Assembly: GCA_943332615.1 (NCBI GenBank) | Contig: CALQQB010000009.1 | Span: 27,512 to 91,511, forward strand | Length of the DNA: 64,000 nucleotides | DNA from: Phenylobacterium deserti | GTDB lineage: Bacteria; Pseudomonadota; Alphaproteobacteria; Caulobacterales; Caulobacteraceae | Direction of reading: 5' to 3' | Translations under genes and position numbers: made by a program | The notes under the pieces: generated by a model | Told to the model about the DNA's origin: nothing | The model's input: the letters and a program-made list of their open reading frames with translations, nothing else | The model's database searches: none | Shown: one piece after another, positions 1 through 9,338 of the stretch | Layout of the letters: each line of letters starts with the position of its first letter | Position numbering within the stretch: the first letter of the stretch is position 1

Positions 1-651
1 CATGTCTGGGCGCAGTTCGAACAGGGTCTTACCGATCACCTGCCGGCCGGACAGTCCACGGCCCTCGATCCACGGCAGGCTCGCGTAGAGTATGCGCACG
101 TCGCGGTCGAGCAGCACCATCGACAGCGGCATCGCGTTGACGATGGCCTCCATGGTGCGTTCGTAGACGAGGGAGTCGTGGCGGGCCTTCACTCGCGCCC
201 ACTCGTCGGCCAGGAAGTCGGCCAGATCCTGCAGACGCGCAGCCAGCGACCGGTCAAAGGCGCGCGGCGTCAGCCCGGCCACCCACAGGGCGCCAGGCGT
301 GGAGCCGTCTTCCAGGCGGATCGGCGCACCGGCCAGGAATCGCACACCGGGCGGCCCCGCCACCGAGGGGTCATTGCAGAACCGCGGGTCTTCCCGGCAG
401 TCCTCGACCCACACCAACTCGCCCAGGCTGACGATCTCCAGTATCGCGGCCGCCTCGCTCTGGACTTTGGCGGCGTTGTCGTCGTCCTTGGTCCGGCTGC
501 GCCAAAGCTCCGCGCCGTTCACGAGGGAGACCTGAGCGTCCACATCCCCGAAGACGGCCCGTGCGAGGCGCGTGGCGCGATCGAAGATCGGGCCGGACTC
601 TTCCAGCCCAGGCGGCATCGTGATCGCGCTGGACACCCGCCCCACGGTCAT
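1..651 (-). CDS. GAF-PAS sensor protein, C-terminus beyond window edge
   Basis: Only the first 217 codons are present; the gene runs off the left edge in frame, which is why it is missing from the ORF track. Translating the minus strand gives a GAF-like domain (about residues 15-155, with motifs such as EDCREDPRFC and FLAGAPIRL), then a linker and the start of a PAS domain (from about 165, NAMPLSMVLLDRD). This layout is typical of a cytoplasmic sensor histidine kinase or diguanylate cyclase; the missing C-terminus would decide which. The ATG at 651 has GGGAG five bases upstream, which favours it over the in-frame GTG at 657. No signal peptide or membrane segment is seen. Confidence 0.75.
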   Translation of the reverse strand, partial: MTVGRVSSAITMPPGLEESGPIFDRATRLARAVFGDVDAQVSLVNGAELWRSRTKDDDNAAKVQSEAAAILEIVSLGELVWVEDCREDPRFCNDPSVAGPPGVRFLAGAPIRLEDGSTPGALWVAGLTPRAFDRSLAARLQDLADFLADEWARVKARHDSLVYERTMEAIVNAMPLSMVLLDRDVRILYASLPWIEGRGLSGRQVIGKTLFELRPDM

Positions 652-708
652 CTTCACTCCCAGGCCACGCCGTTGCAGCCCTGAACGTCGATCATGCCAC
701 GGCCGGGG

Positions 709-1524
709 TTAATCCCTTGTTGAGAGACCTGCCTGGCGCAGGGCGGCGAGGTGATGAAAAACGATCCCGCTGGTCGTCGCCACATTGAGGGAATCGAACC
801 CGCCGGCCATGGCGATCCGCACCGTTTTCGCCCGCCGCAGAATAGCGTCCGGCAGGCCCGGCCCTTCGGCGCCCAGCAGGATCGCCGCGCGTGCCCCCAG
901 CCGCAGGCCGTCCAGCTCGACCTCACCGCGCGGTGACAGCGCCGCCAGGTCGAAGCCCGCCGCCGCCAGCCGCGCCGCCATCGCCGCGGCGCTCCCGGCG
1001 CGGGCGAACGGCACGGTCAGCGCCGCGCCGACGCTGACCCGGATGGCCTTGCGGTAGAGGGGGTCGCAGCAGGTGTCGTCCAGCAGCACCGCATCGGCGC
1101 CGAAGGCAGCGGCGTTGCGGAAGATGCCCCCCATGTTGTCGTGGTTGGCCACGCCGACCAGCCCCACCACCAGCGCGCACGCCGGCAGCCCAGCGATCAC
1201 CGCGTCCGCCGACCGCACCGGCCGGCGCACCAGCGCAAGTATGCCCCGATGGATCGGGAACCCCACCACCTGGTCCATCGCCTCCTGGCCCGCGGCATAG
1301 ACCGGCGTCGCCTCGGGCAGCCCCGCCAGCACCCGGGCCAGGGCGTCGGCGCGCTGGGCGGCGATCAGCACCGAGACGACCGCGCCCGGATCGGCGGCGA
1401 TCGCTTTCTCCAGCACCACCCGACCCTCAGCGATATAGAGCCCGTCCCGTCCCGCCAGATCACGCTCACGCACCGACCGGTAAGGCTCCAGGCGCGGGTC
1501 GTCCGCTGTCTCGATCCTGACCAC
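709..1524 (-). CDS. TrmH/SpoU-family RNA 2'-O-methyltransferase
   Basis: A 271-residue SPOUT methyltransferase expected to transfer a methyl group from SAM to a ribose 2'-OH in rRNA or tRNA. An N-terminal substrate-binding region (about 1-100) precedes the knotted catalytic domain, with all three family motifs: NHDNMGGIFRNA (motif 1), LGAEGPGLP (motif 2) and SLNVATTSGI (motif 3). The GTG start overlaps the TAG stop of the M13 peptidase gene (TAGTG), so translation is probably coupled. The exact target RNA cannot be told from sequence alone. Confidence 0.9.
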   Translation of the reverse strand: MVRIETADDPRLEPYRSVRERDLAGRDGLYIAEGRVVLEKAIAADPGAVVSVLIAAQRADALARVLAGLPEATPVYAAGQEAMDQVVGFPIHRGILALVRRPVRSADAVIAGLPACALVVGLVGVANHDNMGGIFRNAAAFGADAVLLDDTCCDPLYRKAIRVSVGAALTVPFARAGSAAAMAARLAAAGFDLAALSPRGEVELDGLRLGARAAILLGAEGPGLPDAILRRAKTVRIAMAGGFDSLNVATTSGIVFHHLAALRQAGLSTRD

Positions 1525-3674
1525 TACCAGATCTTCACCCGCTGGTCGGGCGTCAGGTACAGCTTCTGGCCGGGCTTCACCTCGAACGCCGCATACCAGG
1601 CGTCCAGGTTGCGCACGGTCAGCGCCCGGTAGGGGGCGTTGGCGTGGACGTCGGTCACGATTTGCCGCCGCAGCGCCGCGTTGCGGAACTTGGAGCGATA
1701 GTTCTGCGCCCAGCCTAGGAACACCCGCTGGTCCGCCGTGAACCCCTCGATCACCGGCGCCGGCGCGCCCTTCAGCGACAGGCGGTAGGCGTCATAGGCC
1801 GTGGCCAGCCCCGCCACGTCGGCGATGTTCTCGCTGGAGGTTTGCTGGCCGTTGATGTGCAGTCCCGGCAGCGGCTCATAGGCGCTGTACTGGTCGGCCA
1901 GCTTCTTCGCCTCCGCCTTGAAGTGCGCCATGTCGTCCAGCGTCCACCAGTTCTTCATGTTGCCGTTCAAATCGAACAGCGCCCCGATATCGTCGAAGCC
2001 GTGGCTCACCTCGTGGCCCAGCACCCCGCCGACCGCGCCATAGTTCACGGCGGCATCGGCATTGGGGTCGAAGAAGGTCGGGGCCAGGATCGCCGCCGGG
2101 AAGGTCACAGAGTTCTGGCTCGGGGCGAACAGGGCGTTAACGGTCTGCGGGGTCATGAACCACTCGCCCCGGTCGACGGGCTGGCCCAGCTTGGCGACGT
2201 TGCGGCGATACTCGAACAGGCCCGCGCGCTGCCAGTTGCCGTATGCGTCGCCCGCAACCACCGACAGGCCGGAATAGTCACGCCACTTGTCGGGATAGCC
2301 CACCATGACGTGGAAGTTGGCCAGCTTGCGCTTGGCCTGCACCTTGGTCTCGGCGCTCATCCACTCAACCCGGTCCAGCCGCAGCGCGAACGCTTTCAGG
2401 ACATTGTCGGCCATCTCCTGCGCCTGGGCCTTGGCTTGCGGTGGGAAATGGCGCTCGACGTAGAGCTTGCCGATCGCCTCACCCAGAGCGCCCGAGGTGG
2501 CATCGACGCCGCGCTTCCACCGCTCCCGCTGCTGCGGGGTGCCGCTCAGGGCCTGGCCATTAAAGGCGAAGCTCTCGTCAATGAAGGCCTTCGGTAGATA
2601 GCCCGCCGCGCGCTCGACGGTGTGGAACGCGAGGTAATCCTTCCAGGTCTGCAGCGGCTGCGCGCCGGCCAGCTTCGAGATTCCCGCGATCGCGCCCGCC
2701 TGCCAGGCGCCGAACCGCGGCTGGTCGGCCATCCCGGCCGCCGTCAGGAACGCCTCCCAGTCCAGGCCGGGCGCCTTCCTGGCCAGCTCGTCGCCCCGCC
2801 AGACGGTATTGCCCTTAGGCACGTCGGACGTCTCGTCCACCGAGACGTGGACCTTGGCGATCGCCACCTCCAGCGCCATCACCCGCGCCGCCCGCGCCTC
2901 AGGCTCGGTGAAGCCGGCCAGTGCCAACATCCTGGCGACGTGGGCCTGGTATTTGGTCCGCAGCTCCCCATAGCGGGGGCTGGCGCCCAGATAGTACTCG
3001 CGGTCCGGCATCCCGAGCCCGCCCTGCATCAGGTAGGCCCGGTACTTGGTGGTATCGATCAGGTCCTCAGCCACCCACAGGCCCAGAATCCGGTCGGTGT
3101 AGTAGTTGGTGGCGTTCAGCACATCGACGTCGGCGCGAATCTGCCCACCCAAGACGGCCGACAGATCCTTGCGCGTCCTGATCGCCGCGATCCGCTCCAG
3201 TTCGGGCTTGAGCGGGGCCGCGCCTAATTGCTCGATCCGCGCGTCATCCATGAAGCTGGCGAAGTAGTCGCCAATCTTGCGGGCCTCCGAGCCCTCGGGC
3301 CCCCGCGACTTTGTAGAATCCTCGATGATCTCGCGGATCCGAGCCGAGGTTTTCTCGGCGATCATAACGAAACTGCCCACGCTGGAGCGGTCGGCCGGGA
3401 TCTCCGTGCGGTCCACCCACTTGCCGACGGCGTAGCGGAAGAAGTCGTCACCGGCCGCGGCCGAGGTATCCATCCCCGAGACCTCGAATCCGAACATCCC
3501 CACCTCGGGCGTCGGTTTGGACGGGACCGGCTGTGGCGGCGACGGCGCCTCGACGACCGCCGGAGCCGGCAGCCGGGGTGGCGCCTCCCGGGTTGTCGTC
3601 GCGCAGGCTGAAACGAGCATGGCGGCCGAGGCGGTGGCCAGCAGGCGGCCAGTCAGACGCGGGCAAACTCTCAT
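1524..3674 (-). CDS. M13-family zinc metallopeptidase, lipoprotein
   Basis: A neprilysin/PepO-like endopeptidase of about 716 residues. The start at 3674 is preferred to the longer ORF start at 3716 because MRVCPRLTGRLL opens a lipoprotein signal with lipobox LVSAC, followed by a Pro-rich linker. The catalytic zinc site is the HEVSH motif (HExxH), with the downstream third ligand and support in ENIADVAG. Length fits the family. Acylation at the lipobox Cys would anchor it to a membrane facing the periplasm, where it likely trims peptides. GGGAG lies 11 bases before the ATG. The TrmH-family gene follows with overlapping stop and start. Confidence 0.92.
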   Translation of the reverse strand: MRVCPRLTGRLLATASAAMLVSACATTTREAPPRLPAPAVVEAPSPPQPVPSKPTPEVGMFGFEVSGMDTSAAAGDDFFRYAVGKWVDRTEIPADRSSVGSFVMIAEKTSARIREIIEDSTKSRGPEGSEARKIGDYFASFMDDARIEQLGAAPLKPELERIAAIRTRKDLSAVLGGQIRADVDVLNATNYYTDRILGLWVAEDLIDTTKYRAYLMQGGLGMPDREYYLGASPRYGELRTKYQAHVARMLALAGFTEPEARAARVMALEVAIAKVHVSVDETSDVPKGNTVWRGDELARKAPGLDWEAFLTAAGMADQPRFGAWQAGAIAGISKLAGAQPLQTWKDYLAFHTVERAAGYLPKAFIDESFAFNGQALSGTPQQRERWKRGVDATSGALGEAIGKLYVERHFPPQAKAQAQEMADNVLKAFALRLDRVEWMSAETKVQAKRKLANFHVMVGYPDKWRDYSGLSVVAGDAYGNWQRAGLFEYRRNVAKLGQPVDRGEWFMTPQTVNALFAPSQNSVTFPAAILAPTFFDPNADAAVNYGAVGGVLGHEVSHGFDDIGALFDLNGNMKNWWTLDDMAHFKAEAKKLADQYSAYEPLPGLHINGQQTSSENIADVAGLATAYDAYRLSLKGAPAPVIEGFTADQRVFLGWAQNYRSKFRNAALRRQIVTDVHANAPYRALTVRNLDAWYAAFEVKPGQKLYLTPDQRVKIW

Positions 3675-3777
3675 ATGCGGACAAACTCCCTCTGGCGCGG
3701 CCGATCCGCCACGCATGATTTTGCCGGTTCTTACAACCTAGGCGGCATATGGCGAGCGCCGTCGCCGCACTTTTCGA

Positions 3778-4596
3778 TCATTGATCCTCCGGACGCTCCC
3801 TAACGCGCACGATTACAGACTGGCTGGCCGTGGCCATCAGCTCCCCGCCCTGGCTGTAGAGGAACATCGTCCCGTGAGCGAAACCGCCGTGCACGCCCAG
3901 AATCCGGATGTCGCAAAGCACCCAGTCGGTCGGCACGATGCGACGGATGCGGAGCGTGTTGTCCAGGCTGTTACCGCCGGCGTTCTTGCCCAGCGCATTC
4001 CCGATACCCGAAGGCACGAAGTCGGCCATGATAGCCAGCATGGTCGCGTCGATTGCAAAATCTCCGCGAGGCCGCGCCCACAGCAGGGTGCGGCCGTCAG
4101 CCTCTGGATTGCCCTCGCGGTCCTTGCCGTAGCGGCCCCTGACGACCCGCACCTCCATGCGGCTGTGCAGGCCAACGTCCGAGCCGCGCCAGTGCTCGGC
4201 CGCGTCGCAATCCTCCGGCGGCGGCGCGTCGGGACGGTCGGTCCACTGCCCGGAGTAGGGGCTGTCGCGCTGGCCCAGCGCGGCGTTAACGGTGATGATT
4301 TCCTTGTCATCGACATGGCTTACCACCCGCGCCTGGGTGTTGTATTTGCCCTCAACCGGCGTCCAGACATCGATGTCCACCACGCTGCCAGGCCGCGCAT
4401 AGTTCAGGTACTGCGCGGTGGCCCAGATCAGCGGGCGTTGGCAGGTGCGCTCCATGGCAGCCACCGCCGAGGCCATGCCGATCCCGCCGAACATGAATGC
4501 GTTTCCCGGCGGTCCCACGCAGATTCCAGGCTCCACGGGCAGGAACCAACGGTGCGGGTTGTGCGTCGCGCGCAGGTCGAAGAAGAGCTTTTCCAT
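3778..4596 (-). CDS. TesB-like acyl-CoA thioesterase, double hotdog
   Basis: About 272 residues starting MEKLFFDLRATHNPHR. It resembles two-hotdog acyl-CoA thioesterases: an N-terminal half with FMFGGIGMASAVAAMER and QYLNYARPGSVVDIDV, and a C-terminal half with MLAIMADFVPSGIGNALG and HGGFAHGTMFLYSQGGELMA. These enzymes hydrolyse acyl-CoA to free acid plus CoA. The ORF extends upstream to 4689, but that tail is Arg/Pro-rich and unlike the family, so the internal ATG is preferred; its ribosome binding site is weak. It diverges from the small membrane protein gene at 4750. Confidence 0.8.
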   Translation of the reverse strand: MEKLFFDLRATHNPHRWFLPVEPGICVGPPGNAFMFGGIGMASAVAAMERTCQRPLIWATAQYLNYARPGSVVDIDVWTPVEGKYNTQARVVSHVDDKEIITVNAALGQRDSPYSGQWTDRPDAPPPEDCDAAEHWRGSDVGLHSRMEVRVVRGRYGKDREGNPEADGRTLLWARPRGDFAIDATMLAIMADFVPSGIGNALGKNAGGNSLDNTLRIRRIVPTDWVLCDIRILGVHGGFAHGTMFLYSQGGELMATASQSVIVRVRERPEDQ

Positions 4597-4749
4597 CAGC
4601 GCCTGAGAAACCCTGTCCGGCCGGCGGGCGCAAGGCCGAGCTGGCGGTCGAAGGTTGCGAGAACACCCGCCTGGCGCGAAGTCGATCACGCCCTCCTAAC
4701 CACACCGATTAAGCTCGAAGTGACAGCCCCCGTTTACGGTGATCGCGGG

Positions 4750-5151
4750 ATGACGGAACTTCGACTCTACCTCTCGGGTGCGAGAAGCCTGCCACGGTCG
4801 CTCTATGTGGCGGCGGCCGTCGCCATTGGCGCGCTGGTCCTCGTCGTGTCGCTGACCCCGATCACCGAGCCCTTCATCGCGCGAATGCTGCTGTTCTACG
4901 GCGGGACCCTGGCGGCCTACGCCCTGATGCCGTTCGTGCGGCGGGACGACATCCCCCTCGTGGCCGCATGGGTGGTGCTGCTGTCTGAGCTGGCCCCCTG
5001 CATCGCGGGCCAGCTGATCTCCCCCGGCAAGGTGACCGCCGACGCCTTGGGCGTGGCGATGGCCGCCGGCCCCATCTACGTCGCCCGCTTCCGCCAGATC
5101 CGCCAGGGCGACATCCGTCCTGCCGGCCGCCGGGCCACCGACCACACCTGA
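4750..5151 (+). CDS. Small multi-pass membrane protein, possibly VanZ-like
   Basis: A 133-residue protein hidden in the C-terminal part of the long antisense ORF 3781..5151. From ATG 4750 there are three or four hydrophobic segments (about residues 17-37, 44-62, 67-88 and 94-110), with short charged links (FVRRDD) and a basic tail. An E...Q..SPG...D pattern near residues 75-95 is reminiscent of VanZ-like proteins, but the match is loose. Function unknown. It converges on the crotonase gene with a 5-bp gap. Confidence 0.6.
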   Translation: MTELRLYLSGARSLPRSLYVAAAVAIGALVLVVSLTPITEPFIARMLLFYGGTLAAYALMPFVRRDDIPLVAAWVVLLSELAPCIAGQLISPGKVTADALGVAMAAGPIYVARFRQIRQGDIRPAGRRATDHT

Positions 5152-5156
5152 AGTCC

Positions 5157-5909
5157 TCAGCTCCGCGTAAACACCGGGTCCTTGCGCTCGCGAAAGGCCG
5201 CCACTGCCGCCTTGTGGTCGTTGGAGCGCCGCAGCACGCGGAGTTCCGGAGCCTGCATCGCGTTGGCCTCGTCCGGCGACAGGTCCGGCGCGCGGTTGGC
5301 GGTGCGCTTGGTGGCCTCAACCGACAGCGGCGCGCGGCTGGCAATCCGCTCGGCCAGGGTGATGGCCGCGGCCCGCAGATCCTCCGGTGCATGCAGCCCC
5401 GTCACCAGCCCATAGTGCTCGGCCATCGTCGCGTCATGCGGCGAGCCGGTCAGCAGCATCGCCTTGGCGCGGCTCACCCCGATCAGTCGCGGCAGCCGGT
5501 AGGTGGACGCCATCAGCCCCACGTTGACCCCGGCGCAGACGAACTTCGCCTCGGTCGAGGCAATCCGGATGTCGCAGCACAGCGCCAGCTCGAACCCGCC
5601 GCCGACGCACCAGCCGTTCACCGCCGCCACCACCGGAACCCGCGTCGCCTCCAACCGGTCCAGCAGCCGCCCGAACCCGGCCAGGTCCTCGCCCTTCGGT
5701 CCCACGCTCTTCAGGTCGTCGCCTGCACAGAACGACCGCCCCCGCCCGGTGACGATCAGGCAGCGCAGCGCATCGTGGGTCTCCACCTGATCCAGCGCCG
5801 CCATGAAGGTCTCGCGCATCTGCACGCCCAGCGGGTTCATAGGCGGGTTGTCGATCTCCAGTAGCATCACCGCCGGGCTGATCGTCTCGACATGCACCGT
5901 CCCGCTCAC
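5157..5909 (-). CDS. Crotonase-fold protein lacking both usual catalytic Glu residues
   Basis: A 250-residue crotonase-superfamily member. The oxyanion-hole regions are present (GRGRSFCAGDDL and GWCVGGGFELALCCDIR). By my alignment, the positions of the two catalytic glutamates of rat mitochondrial enoyl-CoA hydratase fall on Gly (in CAGVNVG) and Ala (in AKAMLLTG). Simple hydration is therefore doubtful; isomerase, hydrolase or lyase activity is equally possible. It is the last gene of a four-gene operon: its GTG start overlaps the CoA-transferase stop by 4 bases. Confidence 0.85.
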   Translation of the reverse strand: MSGTVHVETISPAVMLLEIDNPPMNPLGVQMRETFMAALDQVETHDALRCLIVTGRGRSFCAGDDLKSVGPKGEDLAGFGRLLDRLEATRVPVVAAVNGWCVGGGFELALCCDIRIASTEAKFVCAGVNVGLMASTYRLPRLIGVSRAKAMLLTGSPHDATMAEHYGLVTGLHAPEDLRAAAITLAERIASRAPLSVEATKRTANRAPDLSPDEANAMQAPELRVLRRSNDHKAAVAAFRERKDPVFTRS

Positions 5910-7114
5910 TGGGTCGTCTCCTTGCGTTCCGTGGCCGCTGCGCCATCGGCCAGCAGGTTCTCGATCTCGTCGGCGGAATATCCGGCCTCGGCCAGCACCT
6001 CGCGGGTGTGTTCCCCCACCTCGCCCGGGCCCCGGGCCAGGTGGACGGGCGTGTCATGCAGCTTGATCGGCGTCTTCACGAACCGCCGCCCACCGGCCTC
6101 ACCCATGAGGCCGCGCGCCCTGATCTGGGGATCGTCCCAGGCCTGGGCGATGGTGTTCAGCGGGCCGGCCGGCACGCCCACCGCCTCGAACCGCGGCAGC
6201 CAGTTGGCCGTGGAGTCGCCGGCCAGCACCGCCTCGATCCGCGCCTGTAGCGCGTCGCGGTTCTTCATGCGGGCGCCGGGCGAGTTGTAGTCGGCGTCGT
6301 CCAGCAGCCCGGGCTCGCCCAGCGCTTCGCAGAACCGCTTCCAGAGGCGCTGGCTGTTCACGCCCACCACGATGTGGCTGTCGGCCGTCTTCAGGGGCTC
6401 ATAGGGCGCGGCCAGCCGATGGCGGGCGCCGTTACGCTGCGCTACCTCGCCGGTCGACAGGTACATGCCGGTCTCCCAGATCGTGTAGGCCAGCGCCGAC
6501 TCCAGCAGCGAGGTCTCCACGTGCTGGCCCTTGCCCGTGGCGTGCCGGCTCTGCAGCGCCGCCAGCACCCCCACCGCGCCGAACACCCCGGCGTTGAGAT
6601 CGGAGATCGGCACCGCCGTCGAGCAGGGCTTGTCGCTCCCCGCCTCGCCCACGAAGCTCATGATCCCGCTCATCGCCTGGGTGACCAGGTCGAAGCCGCC
6701 GCGTTCGCGATACGGTCCGTCCAGGCCGAACCCCGACACCGAGCAATAGACCAGCCGCGGGTTGATCGCCGACAGCCGGTCATAGCCCAGGCCCATGCGC
6801 TCCATCGATCCCGGCCGGTAGTTCTCCACGAAGACGTCAGCCGTCAGGGCCAGCTTGCGCACCACATCGGCGCCCCGCGCGGTGCTGAGGTCGAGCGCGA
6901 TGGTCCGCTTGTTGCGGTTGACGTAGTCGAAGGCGCGGAACCCACCGCCCGCGCCCCGCATGCCCCGCGTCGATTCCCCCGCCGGCGGCTCGATCTTGAC
7001 GACGTCGGCGCCCAGGTCGGCCAGCACCATCGAGCAATAGGCGCCGGCGATGACGTGGGTGCAGTCCAGGACCTTGAGGCCAGCCAAAGCCCCCTTGGAC
7101 AGCGCACCCGCCAT
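5906..7114 (-). CDS. CaiB/BaiF (class III) CoA-transferase
   Basis: 402 residues with the class III CoA-transferase pattern: N-terminal LKVLDCTHVIAGAYCSMVLADLGADVVKIEPPAGE, then RNKRTIALDL, VENYRPGSMERMGLGYD and YCSVSGFG. These enzymes move CoA between carboxylic acids. The start overlaps the stop of the upstream SDR (TAATG), and the end overlaps the downstream crotonase by 4 bases, so the genes are almost surely co-translated. With the acyl-CoA synthetase in the same operon, the cell has two ways to activate the acid substrate. The substrate is not identifiable. Confidence 0.93.
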   Translation of the reverse strand: MAGALSKGALAGLKVLDCTHVIAGAYCSMVLADLGADVVKIEPPAGESTRGMRGAGGGFRAFDYVNRNKRTIALDLSTARGADVVRKLALTADVFVENYRPGSMERMGLGYDRLSAINPRLVYCSVSGFGLDGPYRERGGFDLVTQAMSGIMSFVGEAGSDKPCSTAVPISDLNAGVFGAVGVLAALQSRHATGKGQHVETSLLESALAYTIWETGMYLSTGEVAQRNGARHRLAAPYEPLKTADSHIVVGVNSQRLWKRFCEALGEPGLLDDADYNSPGARMKNRDALQARIEAVLAGDSTANWLPRFEAVGVPAGPLNTIAQAWDDPQIRARGLMGEAGGRRFVKTPIKLHDTPVHLARGPGEVGEHTREVLAEAGYSADEIENLLADGAAATERKETTQ

Positions 7115-7884
7115 TAGAAATTGGCCCGCCGCGAGATCGCCCCGTCGACCACCATGTTGATGCCCGTGGTGAAGGCCGAGCGCGGGCTGGCCAGGAACAC
7201 CGTCGCCGCCGCCACCTCCTCCGGGGTCGCCATGCGGCCGGTCGGGTTGCGCTTCAGCATCTGTTCGAAGAAGGCCGGCGCCGCCTGCTTGACGTTACCC
7301 CAGACCCCGCCCTCGAAGAACACCGTCCCCGGGGAGACGACGTTGCAGCGAACGTGTTTCGGCGCCCCCTGTCGCGCCACGCCCTTGGCGAAGTGGATCT
7401 GGGCCGCCTTCATGGCGCCGTAGCAGTTGGGGTCGTCGGTCTCGGCCGCCGACACCGACGAGGTGATCAGGAACGCCGCGTCGCCCTTGATCTCGCCCGC
7501 CTTCTCCAGGAAGGGCCGGGCCGCCTCGAAGGTGCGCACCGCGCCCATCATGTCGATGTCGAACATCGCCTTCCAGGCGTCCTCGGCATTGCCCTGCACC
7601 AGGGCCGAGGCATTGGACACCAGGATGTCGATGCCGCCCAGGGTCTCGCCCGCCTTGGTGATGAAGGCCTTCAGCGCCGGGCCGTCGGCGATGTCCACGA
7701 CCTGCCCGAACGCCTTGACTCCCTTGGCCTCCAGCGCCCTCGCCGTCTCGGCCACCTGGTCGGCGTTGCGCGCGCAGATCGCCACATTGGCGCCCTCGTC
7801 AGCGAAGCACTCGGCGATCGCCCGCCCGATTCCCCGCGTCGCCCCGGTCACCACCGCCGTCTTGCCCTTGAGTTGCAGGTCCAT
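7114..7884 (-). CDS. SDR-family oxidoreductase
   Basis: A 256-residue classical short-chain dehydrogenase. The cofactor motif TGATRGIG is near the N-terminus, ICARN follows beta-2, LVSNAS stands in for the usual NNAG, and the catalytic Ser and YGAMK (YxxxK) follow. It ends in the usual VVDG-containing substrate loop. It probably oxidises a hydroxyacyl or alcohol intermediate made in the same operon. It starts 47 bases after the acyl-CoA synthetase stop and overlaps the CoA-transferase start. Confidence 0.92.
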   Translation of the reverse strand: MDLQLKGKTAVVTGATRGIGRAIAECFADEGANVAICARNADQVAETARALEAKGVKAFGQVVDIADGPALKAFITKAGETLGGIDILVSNASALVQGNAEDAWKAMFDIDMMGAVRTFEAARPFLEKAGEIKGDAAFLITSSVSAAETDDPNCYGAMKAAQIHFAKGVARQGAPKHVRCNVVSPGTVFFEGGVWGNVKQAAPAFFEQMLKRNPTGRMATPEEVAAATVFLASPRSAFTTGINMVVDGAISRRANF

Positions 7885-7931
7885 CGCGCGTCATCCTTCT
7901 GATCTGGTTGGCGGCGACCCTGCCCGAAGAC

Positions 7932-9338
7932 CTAGGTTTCGAACAAGCCCGCGAAGCGATCGCGCAGCAGGTTCTTCTGCACCTTGCCCATGGCGTTGCG
8001 GGGCAGTTCGTCCACGAACACGATGCGTTTGGGGGCCTTGTAGGCCGCCAACTGCCGGCGGGCCTCGGCGATCATCGCCGCCTCGTCGCCCTCGCCCATC
8101 ACCACCGCCACCACGCCCTCGCCGAAATCCCTGTGCGGAACGCCGACCACTGCGCTCTCGATGACGCCCGCCAGTTCGTCGAGCACCAGCTCGACCTCCT
8201 TGGGATAGACGTTGTAGCCGCCCGAGATGATCAGGTCCTTGGCCCGCCCGGAGATCCACACCCGGCCATCCGCGTCCCGGTGGCCGACATCGCCGGTGAT
8301 GAAAAACCCGTCCGCCGTGAACTCCTCCGCCGTCTTCTCCGGCATCCGCCAGTAGGCCGAGAACACCGACCGCCCGCGAATCTCGATTACGCCGGTCTCC
8401 TCACCGCCGCCGATCCGCAGTTCCACGCCGGGCAGCGGGTAGCCGACCGAGCCCCCGATCCGATCGCCCTCCAGCGGGTTGGTGGTGATGATTACCGCCT
8501 CGCTCATCCCGTAGCGCTCCAGGATCCGCTGGCCGGCTCGCTCCTCGAACTCCGCAAAGGTCGAGGGCAGCAACGGCGCCGAGCCGCAGATGAACACTCG
8601 CACCCCGTCGGCCTTGGCCCGCGTGAACCCAGGACTAGCCAGCAGGCGGGTGTAAAACGTCGGCACCCCCATCATCACCGTCGCCCGGTCTAGCCCGGCC
8701 AACACCTCGGCGTCGGTGAACTTCGGCAGCCAGACCATCGGCGCCCCGCTCAGCAGCGCGCAGTGCAGGGCCACGAACAGCCCGTGGACGTGGAAGATCG
8801 GCAGGGCGTGCAGCAGCACGTCGTCGGGGGTGAACGCCCACGCCTCATGCAGCGCCAGCGCATTGGCCGCCAGCGCCCCGTGGCTCAGCATCGCGCCCTT
8901 GGAACGCCCGGTCGTCCCCGACGTATAGATCAACGAGGCCAGGTCGCCGGCCCCACGCGGCACAGCGGCCACCAGCGGCGCAGCCGAGCCAGCCTCGCGA
9001 ACCCAGGCCGGCGGATCGGTCACGAACACCTTCGGCTCGGCGTCGCCCAGGAAGTAGTCCACCTCGCTGGCCGTATAGGCCGGGTTCAGCGGCAGGAAGA
9101 CCGCCCCGGCCTTCAGCACGCCCAGGTAGACCATGATCGCCTCGGCCGATTTCTCAGCCTGCAGCGCCACCCGGTCGCCGGGCATGACGCCCTCGGCCAC
9201 CAGGCGGCCCGCCACCTGCGCCGCCCCAGCTTCGAGTTCGCCATAGCTGATCGCCGAGCCGTCGCTCAGCAGGAAGCAGGGCTTCGATCGGTCCGCCGGA
9301 AATCGGCTGGCCAGCAGGTCATAGAGGTTCGCGCTCAT
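7932..9338 (-). CDS. AMP-forming acyl-CoA synthetase, possibly malonyl-CoA synthase-like
   Basis: A 468-residue ANL-superfamily ligase: acid plus ATP plus CoA gives acyl-CoA, AMP and PPi. It has the P-loop YTSGTTGRSKGAM (about residue 155), the A5 motif RYGMSE, the hinge GRAKDLIISGGYNV, and the C-terminal catalytic Lys in GKVQKNLL. The stretch RYGMSEAVIITTNPLEGDR resembles the same region in MatB (malonyl-CoA synthase), and the short length fits that branch, but this is only a suggestion. It is the first gene of the minus-strand operon. Its Shine-Dalgarno sequence lies inside the inverted repeat 9339-9390. Confidence 0.9.
   Translation of the reverse strand: MSANLYDLLASRFPADRSKPCFLLSDGSAISYGELEAGAAQVAGRLVAEGVMPGDRVALQAEKSAEAIMVYLGVLKAGAVFLPLNPAYTASEVDYFLGDAEPKVFVTDPPAWVREAGSAAPLVAAVPRGAGDLASLIYTSGTTGRSKGAMLSHGALAANALALHEAWAFTPDDVLLHALPIFHVHGLFVALHCALLSGAPMVWLPKFTDAEVLAGLDRATVMMGVPTFYTRLLASPGFTRAKADGVRVFICGSAPLLPSTFAEFEERAGQRILERYGMSEAVIITTNPLEGDRIGGSVGYPLPGVELRIGGGEETGVIEIRGRSVFSAYWRMPEKTAEEFTADGFFITGDVGHRDADGRVWISGRAKDLIISGGYNVYPKEVELVLDELAGVIESAVVGVPHRDFGEGVVAVVMGEGDEAAMIAEARRQLAAYKAPKRIVFVDELPRNAMGKVQKNLLRDRFAGLFET

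Noticed and set aside
3781-5151. 456-residue plus-strand ORF
   Set aside because: Its first two thirds are antisense to the thioesterase and low in complexity; only the part from 4750 is a real gene.
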